Source: Xylanibacter brevis ATCC 19188
GTDB taxonomy: Bacteria; Bacteroidota; Bacteroidia; Bacteroidales; Bacteroidaceae
NCBI RefSeq assembly: GCF_000621725.1
Contig: NZ_JHXM01000017.1
Location: 1 to 64,000, forward strand
Direction: 5' to 3'
Length of the DNA: 64,000 nt
The position numbers and the translations under genes were made by a program. This document shows, one piece after another, positions 53,921 to 62,780 of the stretch; the stretch's first letter is position 1, and each line of letters begins with the position of its first letter. The notes beneath the pieces are model-generated. The model worked only from the letters and a program-made list of their open reading frames with translations, ran no database searches and was not told the DNA's origin.

Positions 53921-55315
53921 ATGTTTAATAAAGACACATACACACGTCGCAGAGCTGAATTAAAGCAACTGGTTGGCAATGGTATTATCGTACTTTTCGG
54001 TAACAACGAATCACCCGCCAACTACCCCGCCAACAGCTATGCGCCATTCCGTCAAGACTCTTCATTCATTTACTACTTCGGCCAGCACCGCGATGGACTG
54101 GTGGGCGTTATTGATGTGGACAATGACGAAGAATGGCTCTTTGGCGACGACATTGACATCGAGGACATTGTATGGATGGGATTCGTGCCGTCTGTAGCTG
54201 ATCTGGCTGCAGAGGTGGGTGTAAAGAAGACTGCACCCATGAAAGAGCTGACCAACAGGCTGAAAGGTACCTGGGCAGCCGCAGAGAAGCACTTCCTGCC
54301 ACCTTATCGTCACGACACTAAGATTCAGATTATGGACCTGCTGGGCATCCATCCTTCTGCACAGAAGGAAGCAGCTTCACTGAAACTTATCAAAGCAGTG
54401 GTGAAGATGCGCTCTACCAAGGAACCACAAGAGATTGACGCCATCGAGCGAGCTTGCGACGTGGGCTATGCCATGCATACCACAGCACAACTGCTGATCA
54501 AGCCTGGCGTCACAGAGCGATTCATTGGCGGACAGGTGGACGGCATAGCTCGCAGTTTAGCACAGGGCGTCAGCTTTGCTACTATCTTCTCGCAGCATGG
54601 GGAGATTATGCACGGAAGCCCCAGTGGTGCCCAACTGGAAGCTGGACGTCTGGCACTGTGCGACGCAGGATGCGAACTGGACGACTACTGTTCAGACAAC
54701 ACACGCACCATGCCCGTAAGCGGTAAGTTCACACAGAAGCAGCTGGAAATCTACTCCATCGTAGAGGCCTGCCACGACTATGTGCTCGAGGTAGCCAAGC
54801 CTGGTGTAAAGTATCAGGATGTGCACTTTGCTGTTTGCCGTCTGATGACCGATCGGCTGAAGGAATTGGGACTGATGAAGGGCGACACCGAAGAGGCTGT
54901 ACGCGCTGGTGCTCACGCCATGTTCCTGCCTCACGGATTAGGACACATGATGGGTATGGATGTACACGATATGGAAGGACTGGGACAAATCTACGTAGGC
55001 TTCGACGAGGAGACACGCCCCAATCTTGAACAGTTTGGCACCAATTGCCTGCGCATGGGTCGCCGCCTAGAGGAAGGCTTCGTGGTAACCGATGAGCCAG
55101 GTATATACTTCATTCCCCACCTCATCGACCTGTGGAAGAGCGAGGGCCACTGCAAGGAGTTCCTAAACTTTGACAAGCTGGAAACCTACAAGGATTTTGG
55201 TGGTATTCGCATCGAAGACGACATCCTGATCACCAAGGACGGATGCCGATTCCTGGGTTCAAAACGCATCCCCTATCACCCTAAAGAATTAGAATCATTT
55301 ATGAATAATAACTAA
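53921..55315 (+). CDS. pepP: Xaa-Pro aminopeptidase (M24B, PepP-like)
   Basis: The 464-residue metallopeptidase removes N-terminal residues before proline. The N-terminal creatinase-like domain (about 1-165) contains RRRAELKQLVGNGIIVLFGN. The pita-bread domain carries the metal ligands: two Asp in LCDAGCELDDYCSDNTRT, His in LPHGLGHMMGMDVHD, Glu in TDEPGIYF and Glu in GIRIEDDILIT. The start at 53921 follows the promoter. The C1 peptidase gene comes 6 bases after the stop. Confidence 0.94.
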   Translation: MFNKDTYTRRRAELKQLVGNGIIVLFGNNESPANYPANSYAPFRQDSSFIYYFGQHRDGLVGVIDVDNDEEWLFGDDIDIEDIVWMGFVPSVADLAAEVGVKKTAPMKELTNRLKGTWAAAEKHFLPPYRHDTKIQIMDLLGIHPSAQKEAASLKLIKAVVKMRSTKEPQEIDAIERACDVGYAMHTTAQLLIKPGVTERFIGGQVDGIARSLAQGVSFATIFSQHGEIMHGSPSGAQLEAGRLALCDAGCELDDYCSDNTRTMPVSGKFTQKQLEIYSIVEACHDYVLEVAKPGVKYQDVHFAVCRLMTDRLKELGLMKGDTEEAVRAGAHAMFLPHGLGHMMGMDVHDMEGLGQIYVGFDEETRPNLEQFGTNCLRMGRRLEEGFVVTDEPGIYFIPHLIDLWKSEGHCKEFLNFDKLETYKDFGGIRIEDDILITKDGCRFLGSKRIPYHPKELESFMNNN

Positions 55316-55321
55316 TTGAAA

Positions 55322-56521
55322 ATGAAAAAATTACTATCAATCACACTCCTGGCCGTATTGGCCTTGGGAACACAGGCTGCAGAGAAAGACTCTACCAAGT
55401 GCAACAAGCCTGTATTCACCACCATTAAAGAAAATCCCATCACCAGCGTGAAAGACCAGAACCGCAGTGGTACTTGTTGGGACTACTCTACCATCTCATT
55501 CTTTGAGGCTGAGATTCTGAAGACAACTGGCAAGACATACGACCTCTGCGAGAGCTTCGTGGCCAACAAGACCTATATGGATCGTGCTATTCAGGTGGTA
55601 CGCTACCATGGCGACTGCCAGTTCTCTCAGGGTGGTTCTGCAGAAGACGTGCTGGCAACCATGAAGAAGTTTGGTATCTGCCCAGAGGGCGCTATGCCTT
55701 TCCCTGGTTCTCTCTATGGTGACTCACTGAACAACTTCAACGAGTTCTTCTCACTGATGGAGCCCTATGTAGCTGCCATTGCTAAGAGCGACGCCAAGAA
55801 GATATCAAGCCAGTGGAAAGTAGGTTTGCAGGGCATTCTGGATGCTTACCTGGGACAGTGCCCTGAGAGCTTCACATACGAGGGAAAGAAATACACGCCA
55901 AAGAGCTTCGCTGAGAGCCTGGGCATCAATCTGGATGACTACGTTTCCATCACCAGCTACACCCACCACCCCTTCTACACAGGTTTTGCTGTAGAGGTAC
56001 AGGACAACTGGCGTTTCCCCCTGAGCTACAACCTGCCAATGGACGAGATGATGCAGGTCATCGACAACGCTATCGAAAAGGGCTACACCATCGCATGGGG
56101 CGGCGACGTGTCTGAGGACGGATTCACACGTCAGGGTTTGGCTTATGCCATCGACACCAAGAAGACTGAGAGTCTGGCAGGTAGCGATATGGCTCGCTGG
56201 CTGAAGATGACTGCTGCTAAGAAGCGCAACCTCATCGACTCCCTGGGATGCAACGTACCCGAGATTACCGCTACTCAGGAGCTGCGCCAGGAGCGCTTCG
56301 ACAACTGGGAGCTGACCGACGACCACGGCATGCTGATCTATGGCGTGGCTAAGGATCAGAATGGCAAGGAGTACTATATGGTCAAGAACTCATGGGGCGA
56401 AACAGGCGACTACAAAGGAACTTGGTACATGACCAAAACCTTTATCGCTGCCAACACGATGGATTTCCTGATCAATAAGAACGCTATTCCCAAGAACATC
56501 CGTAAAAAGCTTGGCATCTAA
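55322..56521 (+). CDS. Secreted C1 peptidase (bleomycin hydrolase-like)
   Basis: The 399-residue protein has a signal peptide (cleaved near TQAAE) and a papain-fold domain of the C1B/PepC group: Gln46 and the nucleophile Cys52 in DQNRSGTCWDYSTI, His in TDDHGMLIYG and Asn in MVKNSWGE. Exported forms of this aminopeptidase are common in Bacteroidales, where peptides are a main nutrient. The ATG at 55322 is preferred to a TTG two codons before. It probably shares the pepP promoter, giving a two-gene peptide-degradation unit. Confidence 0.92.
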   Translation: MKKLLSITLLAVLALGTQAAEKDSTKCNKPVFTTIKENPITSVKDQNRSGTCWDYSTISFFEAEILKTTGKTYDLCESFVANKTYMDRAIQVVRYHGDCQFSQGGSAEDVLATMKKFGICPEGAMPFPGSLYGDSLNNFNEFFSLMEPYVAAIAKSDAKKISSQWKVGLQGILDAYLGQCPESFTYEGKKYTPKSFAESLGINLDDYVSITSYTHHPFYTGFAVEVQDNWRFPLSYNLPMDEMMQVIDNAIEKGYTIAWGGDVSEDGFTRQGLAYAIDTKKTESLAGSDMARWLKMTAAKKRNLIDSLGCNVPEITATQELRQERFDNWELTDDHGMLIYGVAKDQNGKEYYMVKNSWGETGDYKGTWYMTKTFIAANTMDFLINKNAIPKNIRKKLGI

Positions 56522-56544
56522 GCAGTAAGAAGCTGATTTATATA

Positions 56545-56597
56545 AAAAGCGGCATATTCTGTTAAATTTCATACAGGATATGCCGCTTTTTCGTTTT
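56545..56597 (+). terminator. Intrinsic terminator after C1 peptidase
   Basis: AAAAGCGGCATA (56545-56556) pairs exactly with TATGCCGCTTTT (56579-56590), with inner pairing of CTGT/ACAG; TTCGTTTTT follows. Confidence 0.8.
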
Positions 56598-56604
56598 TAT
56601 TCGT

Positions 56605-56612
56605 TACCTTTG
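56605..56612 (+). promoter_or_regulatory. recJ promoter (-7 box)
   Basis: TACCTTTG, immediately after the preceding terminator and 62 bases before the recJ start. Confidence 0.6.
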
Positions 56613-56674
56613 TATGCTATTTTGCCGTAATAGGCACCAATGGCACCTGAAACGAAGATAAAAAAAACGATATA

Positions 56675-58399
56675 ATGAATTCTAAATGGAATTATGAACC
56701 TCCTACGCCTGAACGGCAGTTGGCGGCGAAAGAATTGGCAGACAAAATAAACATGAGTCCCATTCTGGCCGAACTACTCATCAAGCGTGGTATTCGCACA
56801 GAGTCGGCAGCCAAACGATTTTTCCGCCCTATGCTCAGCGAGCTCATTGACCCGTTCTTGATGAACGACATGGATATCGCCGTGGATCGTTTGAACGACG
56901 CCATGGGTCGAAAAGAGCGTATCATGGTATACGGCGACTACGATGTGGACGGATGCACAGCTGTGGCTTTGGTGTACAAGTTCTTGCAGCAGTTCTACTC
57001 AAATATTGAGTACTACATCCCTGATCGCTATGAAGAGGGCTATGGCATCAGTATCAAAGCGCTGGACTATGCCGCTCAGGCGGGTGTGAAGTTGATTATC
57101 GTACTGGATTGCGGCATCAAAGCTATCGACGAGATTGCCTATGCCAAGAGTTTGGGCATCGACTTTATCATCTGCGATCACCACGTGCCCGATGATGAAC
57201 TGCCATGTGCTGTGGCTATCCTAAACCCCAAGCGCGCTAACTCCACCTACCCTTTCAAGCACCTGTGTGGTTGTGGCGTAGGTTTCAAGTTCATGCAGGC
57301 CTTTGCTAAAAACAATGGCATTGCCTTCTCACAGCTGGTTCCACTGCTGGAATTCTGTGCAGTGAGCATCGCTGCCGACATCGTTCCTGTGACAGGCGAA
57401 AACCGCATTTTGGCTTTCCATGGTCTGAAACAACTGAATCAGAATCCGTCGGTAGGTCTAAAATCTATTATCGAGATTTGCGGATTGACTGGTCGCGAGA
57501 TCACCATGAGTGACATCATCTTCAAGATTGGCCCTCGCATCAATGCCAGCGGACGTGTACAGAATGGCACGGAGACGGTTGACCTACTGGTGGAACGCGA
57601 CTTCCAGAAGGCGCTGATAGAGGCTTCGCATATCAACGAATACAACGAGCAGCGCAAGGACATCGACAAACAGATGACCGAAGAGGCCAACCAGATCGTG
57701 GAACGACTGGAGAGTCAGGAGCACCAATCTGCCATCGTACTCTACGACGAGGGATGGAAGAAGGGCGTAGTAGGCATCGTAGCTTCGCGCCTCACTGAAA
57801 TATACTACCGTCCCACGGTGGTTCTGTCGTGCAACGACGGAATGGCTACGGGCTCAGCACGCAGTGTGGCTGGCTATGACATCTATGATGCGATCAAGGA
57901 ATGCCGTGACTTGCTGGAGAACTTCGGAGGTCATACCTATGCCGTAGGTCTCTCGCTGAAGGTGGAAAACATCCCTGAGTTCCGTCGCCGTTTCCAGTTG
58001 TACGTGAGCCAGCACATTCTGCCTGAACAAACCGAGGCTATGCTCGATGTAGAGGCTGAGATTGACTTCAAGGACATCACAAAGAAACTGCACAACGACC
58101 TAAAGAAGTTTGCACCTCACGGCCCCGAGAACCCCAAGCCCATCTTCTGCACACGCAACGTCTATGACTACGGCACATCAAAGGTGGTGGGCAAACAGCA
58201 GGAACACATCAAACTGGAACTGGTTGATTCGCGTTCAAGTAATGTGATGAACGGCATTGCCTTCGGACAGAGCGCAGCTGCACGCTATATCAAGTCTAAA
58301 CGCTCGTTCGACATTGCATATACTATCGAGGAGAACATCTATAAGCGCAACGAGGTTCAGCTACAGATTGAGGATATCAAACCATCGGAAGAGTATTGA
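56675..58399 (+). CDS. recJ: Single-strand DNA exonuclease RecJ
   Basis: The 574-residue DHH-family 5'-3' exonuclease has YGDYDVDG (Asp88, Asp90, Asp92 region), IICDHHVPDD as the DHH motif (about 168), and the DHHA1 domain with GGHTYAVGLSL (about 425). The C-terminal OB-like part follows. It acts in recombination and mismatch repair with RecQ, whose homologue starts 12 bases after the stop. Confidence 0.96.
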   Translation: MNSKWNYEPPTPERQLAAKELADKINMSPILAELLIKRGIRTESAAKRFFRPMLSELIDPFLMNDMDIAVDRLNDAMGRKERIMVYGDYDVDGCTAVALVYKFLQQFYSNIEYYIPDRYEEGYGISIKALDYAAQAGVKLIIVLDCGIKAIDEIAYAKSLGIDFIICDHHVPDDELPCAVAILNPKRANSTYPFKHLCGCGVGFKFMQAFAKNNGIAFSQLVPLLEFCAVSIAADIVPVTGENRILAFHGLKQLNQNPSVGLKSIIEICGLTGREITMSDIIFKIGPRINASGRVQNGTETVDLLVERDFQKALIEASHINEYNEQRKDIDKQMTEEANQIVERLESQEHQSAIVLYDEGWKKGVVGIVASRLTEIYYRPTVVLSCNDGMATGSARSVAGYDIYDAIKECRDLLENFGGHTYAVGLSLKVENIPEFRRRFQLYVSQHILPEQTEAMLDVEAEIDFKDITKKLHNDLKKFAPHGPENPKPIFCTRNVYDYGTSKVVGKQQEHIKLELVDSRSSNVMNGIAFGQSAAARYIKSKRSFDIAYTIEENIYKRNEVQLQIEDIKPSEEY

Positions 58400-58411
58400 T
58401 AGTTCTAGGCT

Positions 58412-60310
58412 ATGGACTATGAACAGATTCTAAAGAAATACTGGGGCTACGATGATTTCCGTGGCATTCAGAAAGAAATCATTGAGTCAATAGGTAGCCA
58501 GAAAGACACACTGGGTCTGATGCCTACTGGTGGCGGTAAGTCTATCACGTTCCAGGTGCCTGCTTTGGCTCAGGAAGGCACGTGTATTGTCATTACGCCC
58601 CTCATTGCCCTGATGAAGGATCAGGTGCAGAATCTGCGCAAACGTGGCATACGTGCAGCTGCTATCCATTCTGACTTGTCGCACGATGACGTTATCAAGA
58701 CTTTAGAAAATGCTGTTTTCGGCGCCATAAAACTACTCTACGTCTCTCCTGAGCGACTTTCCTCTGAACTCTTTTTACAGAAACTCAACCACATGAAGGT
58801 GAGTTTCATATGCATCGACGAGGCTCATTGCATTTGCCAATGGGGCTACGATTTCCGACCTTCTTATCTAGCTATCGGCAACATCCGTAAGATGTTACCT
58901 GATACACCTATACTGGCGCTCACTGCTACAGCTACGCCCGCTGTAGTGGATGATATCCAGGAGAAGTTGCTGTTCAAGCAGAAAAACGTGTTCCGCATGA
59001 GCTTTGAGCGCAAGAACCTGGCTTATGTAGTAAGAGAGACTGCCGACAAGGAAGCTCAACTCATTCATATCCTGAAACGCATCTCTGGTTCTGCTATCGT
59101 ATATGCTCGCAGCCGTCAGCGTACCAAGGAGACAGCAGAACTGCTGTGCAAAAACGGCCTAGATGCGACTTTCTTTCATGCTGGATTGGATTATAACGAG
59201 AAAGATCAGCGACAGAAGGAATGGCAAGAAGGAAAGGTGCGTATCATCGTAGCTACAAACGCCTTTGGTATGGGTATCGACAAACCCGATGTGCGCGTTG
59301 TCATCCATATCGACTGTCCGGATAGTTTGGAGGCTTACTTCCAAGAGGCTGGACGTGCAGGACGCGACGGCAAGAAAGCCTACGCCGTACTGTTGTATAA
59401 CGACAGCGATGCCATGAAACTTCACAAGCGCATCGTTGACACCTTCCCAGAGAAAGACTACATTCGCAAGGTGTACGACCACTTGGCTTATTTCTATCAG
59501 ATAGGTATAGGATCTGGCTATAACGCGATGTTCGAATTCCCCATCGATAAGTTCTGCCACAACTTCAAGCACTTCCCCATCCGTGTGGATGCCGCCTTGA
59601 AGATATTGGATCGCGCTGGCTACATAGAATATCACGAGGAAGAGGAATGTAAGGCACGCGTGAGATTCGTGTTGGAACGCGACGATTTGTATCGCCTTCG
59701 CGGAAACAGCAAAGAGGAGGATGCACTCATCATCACGCTGCTGCGCAACTACAGCGGACTTTTCAATGGCTTTCAGTACATTGACGAGACCTTTCTGGCT
59801 CAGCAAACCGACTCAACGACACCCATGGTTTACCTTTTGCTGAAAGGACTGGCACAAAAGAATATCATTCAGTTTATACCACAGAAGAAGACGCCACTCA
59901 TACGCTATCGTCAGCGTCGCGAGGAGTCGCAGTATCTTTCGTTCCCTCCAGCAGTCTATGAGACGCTGAAAGAACGCTTCAGCGAGCGCATAGAGCACAT
60001 GATAAACTACGCTACGAGAGGTAATCAGTGCCGCAGTCAGCAACTGCTACGCTACTTTGGCGAAACCAAAAGTAAGCCTTGCGGACAATGCGACGTATGT
60101 CTTTCACACGGAAACAAAGCCGGATTCAAGGTTGAGACAAAAACTGCTACCGAGGCTATCAAAAACATCTTGGCCGACAAGAAGCCACACGAAGTAAAGG
60201 AACTGATGCAACTTCCATTTGATAGCGAAACCATCCAGAATGCGCTACGCAAGATGGCACTCGACGAAGCAATCACTATCGAAGGCACTACAGTCCGACT
60301 AGACTGTTAA
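58412..60310 (+). CDS. recQ: ATP-dependent DNA helicase RecQ
   Basis: The 632-residue helicase has motif I MPTGGGKS (about 38-44), motif II IDEAHCICQWGYDFRPSY, motif III LTATAT, and motif VI QEAGRAGRDG. The RQC region holds the zinc site CGQCDVC near residue 568, and a short C-terminal HRDC-like segment follows. It is coupled to recJ, matching the functional pair that processes stalled forks and gaps. Its stop TAA interlocks with the stop of the convergent LolA-like gene. Confidence 0.96.
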   Translation: MDYEQILKKYWGYDDFRGIQKEIIESIGSQKDTLGLMPTGGGKSITFQVPALAQEGTCIVITPLIALMKDQVQNLRKRGIRAAAIHSDLSHDDVIKTLENAVFGAIKLLYVSPERLSSELFLQKLNHMKVSFICIDEAHCICQWGYDFRPSYLAIGNIRKMLPDTPILALTATATPAVVDDIQEKLLFKQKNVFRMSFERKNLAYVVRETADKEAQLIHILKRISGSAIVYARSRQRTKETAELLCKNGLDATFFHAGLDYNEKDQRQKEWQEGKVRIIVATNAFGMGIDKPDVRVVIHIDCPDSLEAYFQEAGRAGRDGKKAYAVLLYNDSDAMKLHKRIVDTFPEKDYIRKVYDHLAYFYQIGIGSGYNAMFEFPIDKFCHNFKHFPIRVDAALKILDRAGYIEYHEEEECKARVRFVLERDDLYRLRGNSKEEDALIITLLRNYSGLFNGFQYIDETFLAQQTDSTTPMVYLLLKGLAQKNIIQFIPQKKTPLIRYRQRREESQYLSFPPAVYETLKERFSERIEHMINYATRGNQCRSQQLLRYFGETKSKPCGQCDVCLSHGNKAGFKVETKTATEAIKNILADKKPHEVKELMQLPFDSETIQNALRKMALDEAITIEGTTVRLDC

Positions 60311-60924
60311 CGCTTATCGTCAAACTCCCAATCCTTATACTTTTCACGAGGGAATATAAACATATTATCATCTATCCCACCCGATTTAAAATTGCTTATC
60401 TTTATCTTTGCCCATATGAAAGCGACCTTAATTTTTAGACTAATAGGATGATAAGTGCCCTGAGTCACAGTTGCCTTCACCTCCTTAATTGTACCCTTTG
60501 CGCCTTTCTTTTGTTTCAGAGTCAGCAAAAGATTATTACCATGTTTCTCAACGCGATACGAAAAATCATCTAAGGAGAACTTAAACTTTCCAGAGTACTT
60601 ATCCTTCTTATCAGACATTGCATCATGCACCTCCACCACACGACGCTTTCGATAGGCCATGAAAGCCGTCACACCATCATTCCAGGTATCCACACGCTCA
60701 TCACTAAAGCGTTGTTTTTTGCCTTTGTACCAGATGGTGCCATGCGTCTTATAAATGCCAATGATATCTACATCGTAATGCAATGTGGCCCCTTGTGGAC
60801 CAAACACTTGATTATAAGCCTTGTCGAATATCTGTCGCGCCTGTTGCTCGTTGGTAATCTTCTGTTTTCCCCACGCCCCAACTGCCAACAGCAGGAATAA
60901 GCACAGTATCAGTTTATGTTTCAT
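60307..60924 (-). CDS. LolA-like outer membrane lipoprotein-sorting protein
   Basis: The 205-residue protein has a signal peptide (KLILCLFLLLAVGAWG) and a body of beta strands with HYDVDIIGIYKTHGTIWYKGKKQRFSD and KSGGIDDNMFIFP. The pattern fits the LolA-like/lipoprotein localisation fold common in Bacteroidales secreted proteins. True LolA carries lipoproteins across the periplasm; this member is divergent, so that role is uncertain. The start at 60924 is chosen from the signal peptide; a longer frame (to 60969) overlaps the upstream acetyltransferase. Confidence 0.75.
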   Translation of the reverse strand: MKHKLILCLFLLLAVGAWGKQKITNEQQARQIFDKAYNQVFGPQGATLHYDVDIIGIYKTHGTIWYKGKKQRFSDERVDTWNDGVTAFMAYRKRRVVEVHDAMSDKKDKYSGKFKFSLDDFSYRVEKHGNNLLLTLKQKKGAKGTIKEVKATVTQGTYHPISLKIKVAFIWAKIKISNFKSGGIDDNMFIFPREKYKDWEFDDKR

Positions 60925-60934
60925 CGTCACTGAA

Positions 60935-61432
60935 TTATGGTAATATGCGTTGATAAGCCAACCGCTCATCGCCCGACAGCAGGTAGATTATACCACAATA
61001 GTCAAAGCCATACTTGAGCAGGTTGTGCTGCATAATATGATTGTCCCGATGGGTATCCACACGGATATTCTTGTCACGCTTCAGACAGAAGTCCATCACG
61101 CTGGCAAAGATGCCGTGAACTTCGGGTCTGCTGGCGATGCGGTGGATCACATGATAGGGCTGCACATCGTCGAGCCATGCGCCATTATATATTTTTAGAT
61201 AGGTAGGATCGGGCGATGACAAGAAGGCAAAATAGCCCACCACTTGCCCCTCGTCCTCAACAACAAAAGCGCCATGCAGCTGCATATCCTGAGAGATTAC
61301 GGCCTCAGAAGGATATCCATCACTCCACTGATGCATATTGCCCGACTGCCTCATGATACCCTTTGCGGCAGCCATCACTTGCATAATCTCTGGTATATCG
61401 GTCGGTTTAGCTTCTCTGATTATCCTTTCCAT
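60935..61432 (-). CDS. GNAT-family N-acetyltransferase
   Basis: The 165-residue protein has the GNAT N-terminus IREAKPTDIPEIMQVMAAAKGIM, a central GAFVVEDEGQVVGYFAF strand pair, and the C-terminal VDTHRDNHIMQHNLLKYGFDYCGIIYL. The usual acetyl-CoA loop (R/QxxGxG/A) is weak, so the substrate and even catalysis are uncertain. It lies 10 bases before the LolA-like gene, in one operon. Confidence 0.85.
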   Translation of the reverse strand: MERIIREAKPTDIPEIMQVMAAAKGIMRQSGNMHQWSDGYPSEAVISQDMQLHGAFVVEDEGQVVGYFAFLSSPDPTYLKIYNGAWLDDVQPYHVIHRIASRPEVHGIFASVMDFCLKRDKNIRVDTHRDNHIMQHNLLKYGFDYCGIIYLLSGDERLAYQRILP

Positions 61433-61472
61433 ATCTTGGGTGCATACGCGAATCGCGTCGTCGTACGGTTTG

Positions 61473-61480
61473 CAAAGGTA
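61473..61480 (-). promoter_or_regulatory. Acetyltransferase operon promoter (-7 box)
   Basis: TACCTTTG on the minus strand, 40 bases before the start. Confidence 0.55.
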
Positions 61481-61566
61481 CTAATAATCTGCGACATTGA
61501 CACATCTGCTTCTGCCAATTAACTTTTATTAGAGGCACACAGCGCCAATAAAAAGAAGAAAAGCAG

Positions 61567-61574
61567 TAACTTTG
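61567..61574 (+). promoter_or_regulatory. Rhodanese gene promoter (-7 box)
   Basis: TAACTTTG, 38 bases before the rhodanese start. Confidence 0.55.
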
Positions 61575-61612
61575 CAGCCGAAAACATCATCTGGGAATAA
61601 AAGAAACAACAA

Positions 61613-62008
61613 ATGAAAAAAATTATTGCATGTTTGCTGGCTATGCTGGGACTTAACACTGCATGGGGACAGCAATTATTCGATGACACTGACGCAGAGG
61701 GGTTTGCCCAACTGATAGCCGACTCAACCGTAGTGGTTCTTGACGTAAGAACTGACAACGAATACGCAGAAGGACACATAAAAGGGGCCATCAACATAGA
61801 CTTTAAGAAAAAAGACTTCATCGCGAAAGCAAAAGCGGCCCTACCCACCGACAAGACTATTGCCATCTATTGTCGCAGTGGCAGACGCTCTGCAGGTGCA
61901 GCAAACTTGCTGGCAAACGAGGGTTACAAGCTGGTAAACCTAAAGGGCGGCATCATCGCATGGACTGAAGCCCATAAGCCTATCGTCATCCCGACCGACG
62001 AGAAGTAA
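61613..62008 (+). CDS. Periplasmic rhodanese-domain protein
   Basis: The 131-residue protein has a signal peptide (cleaved near AWGQ) and one rhodanese domain: VVVLDVRTDNEYAEGHIKGAINI and the active loop YCRSGRRSA with Cys87. The loop length is that of sulfurtransferases, not Cdc25-type phosphatases. It probably handles sulfane sulfur or thiols in the periplasm. Confidence 0.9.
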   Translation: MKKIIACLLAMLGLNTAWGQQLFDDTDAEGFAQLIADSTVVVLDVRTDNEYAEGHIKGAINIDFKKKDFIAKAKAALPTDKTIAIYCRSGRRSAGAANLLANEGYKLVNLKGGIIAWTEAHKPIVIPTDEK

Positions 62009-62173
62009 GCCTCATCCACAGAAATCGCTCAGAACAATCATTACCACAAACGAGCGGTAAAAAGACAGAAAAAGAACGCAACGCATTCCTGCAATTGCCG
62101 AAGTCCCCGAGGTGGAAAGCGTCAAAAACGACGAACACCACCACGGAGACATCCTATCTGGTCTGATTTAATT
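62009..62173 (+). other. Possible gene remnant between rhodanese and ybjQ
   Basis: A frame of 36 codons without ATG (62061-62171) opens after a stop and reads as a plausible protein end, with AIAEVPEVESVKNDEHHHGDI near its C-terminus split by the stop at 62169-62171. It may be a decayed C-terminus. I cannot name a parent gene. Otherwise the stretch holds nothing I can support. Confidence 0.25.
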
Positions 62174-62491
62174 TTATATAACTACGGCAGTTCCACTGGT
62201 GGCAACCATCAGCATAGAACCATTGGCACCCACTGTCTCATAGTCAATATCAACACCAACGATGGCATTGGCACCAAGAACCTCGGCACGTTGCATCATC
62301 TCACGAATTGAGGTATCCTTGGCCTCGGCCAACACCTTCTCGTAGCTACCGGCTCGACCGCCTACTATATCACGGATGCCAGCAAAGAAGTCCTTGAACA
62401 TATTGGCGCCAATAATTGTTTCACCTGTCACAATGCCTTTGTACTCACGAATGGTGTGACCTTCGATTTGCGGAGTGGTTGATAGTATCAT
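62174..62491 (-). CDS. YbjQ-family (UPF0145) putative metal-binding protein
   Basis: The 105-residue protein matches the YbjQ family: [32 protein letters not shown] at the start, [39 protein letters not shown] in the middle. Family proteins form pentamers and are annotated as heavy-metal binding without firm evidence; no His/Cys cluster is seen here. It stands alone. Confidence 0.92.
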   Translation of the reverse strand: MILSTTPQIEGHTIREYKGIVTGETIIGANMFKDFFAGIRDIVGGRAGSYEKVLAEAKDTSIREMMQRAEVLGANAIVGVDIDYETVGANGSMLMVATSGTAVVI

Positions 62492-62571
62492 AATCGTATG
62501 TTTTTAGATTGTTTACATCTATTAGACGTATAATTAATCCAAATTATTGCATTCAATTGCCAAATATTAAC

Positions 62572-62579
62572 TATCTTTG
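62572..62579 (+). promoter_or_regulatory. Promoter of the small protein-EamA unit (-7 box)
   Basis: TATCTTTG, 30 bases before the ATG at 62609. Confidence 0.6.
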
Positions 62580-62608
62580 CGTAAAAATTGGAGAAGTAGT
62601 ATAATTTT

Positions 62609-62761
62609 ATGGGATACATGAACCGCTTCAAGCAGTCGGACGAAGGACGTCGCGACGAGCTTATTCGCATCATTGAGCACTCTGTAGAGCAACTGACTTT
62701 GGCAGAGCTGGAAGCTCTATACTATGACATGACCACCAAATCGTTTATCAACGATAAGTAA
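62609..62761 (+). CDS. Conserved-looking small protein (50 aa)
   Basis: The 50-residue frame follows a good -7 box and has no hydrophobic segment. It is highly charged and helical: RFKQSDEGRRDELIRIIE, then HSVEQLTLAELEALYYDM, ending in TTKSFINDK. It is probably a small cytoplasmic helical-hairpin protein. A second ATG three codons on (62618, MNRF) could be the start. It precedes the EamA transporter by 19 bases and should be cotranscribed. I recognise no family. Confidence 0.65.
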   Translation: MGYMNRFKQSDEGRRDELIRIIEHSVEQLTLAELEALYYDMTTKSFINDK

Positions 62762-62780
62762 TGGTGGATAGGGTGCTAAT

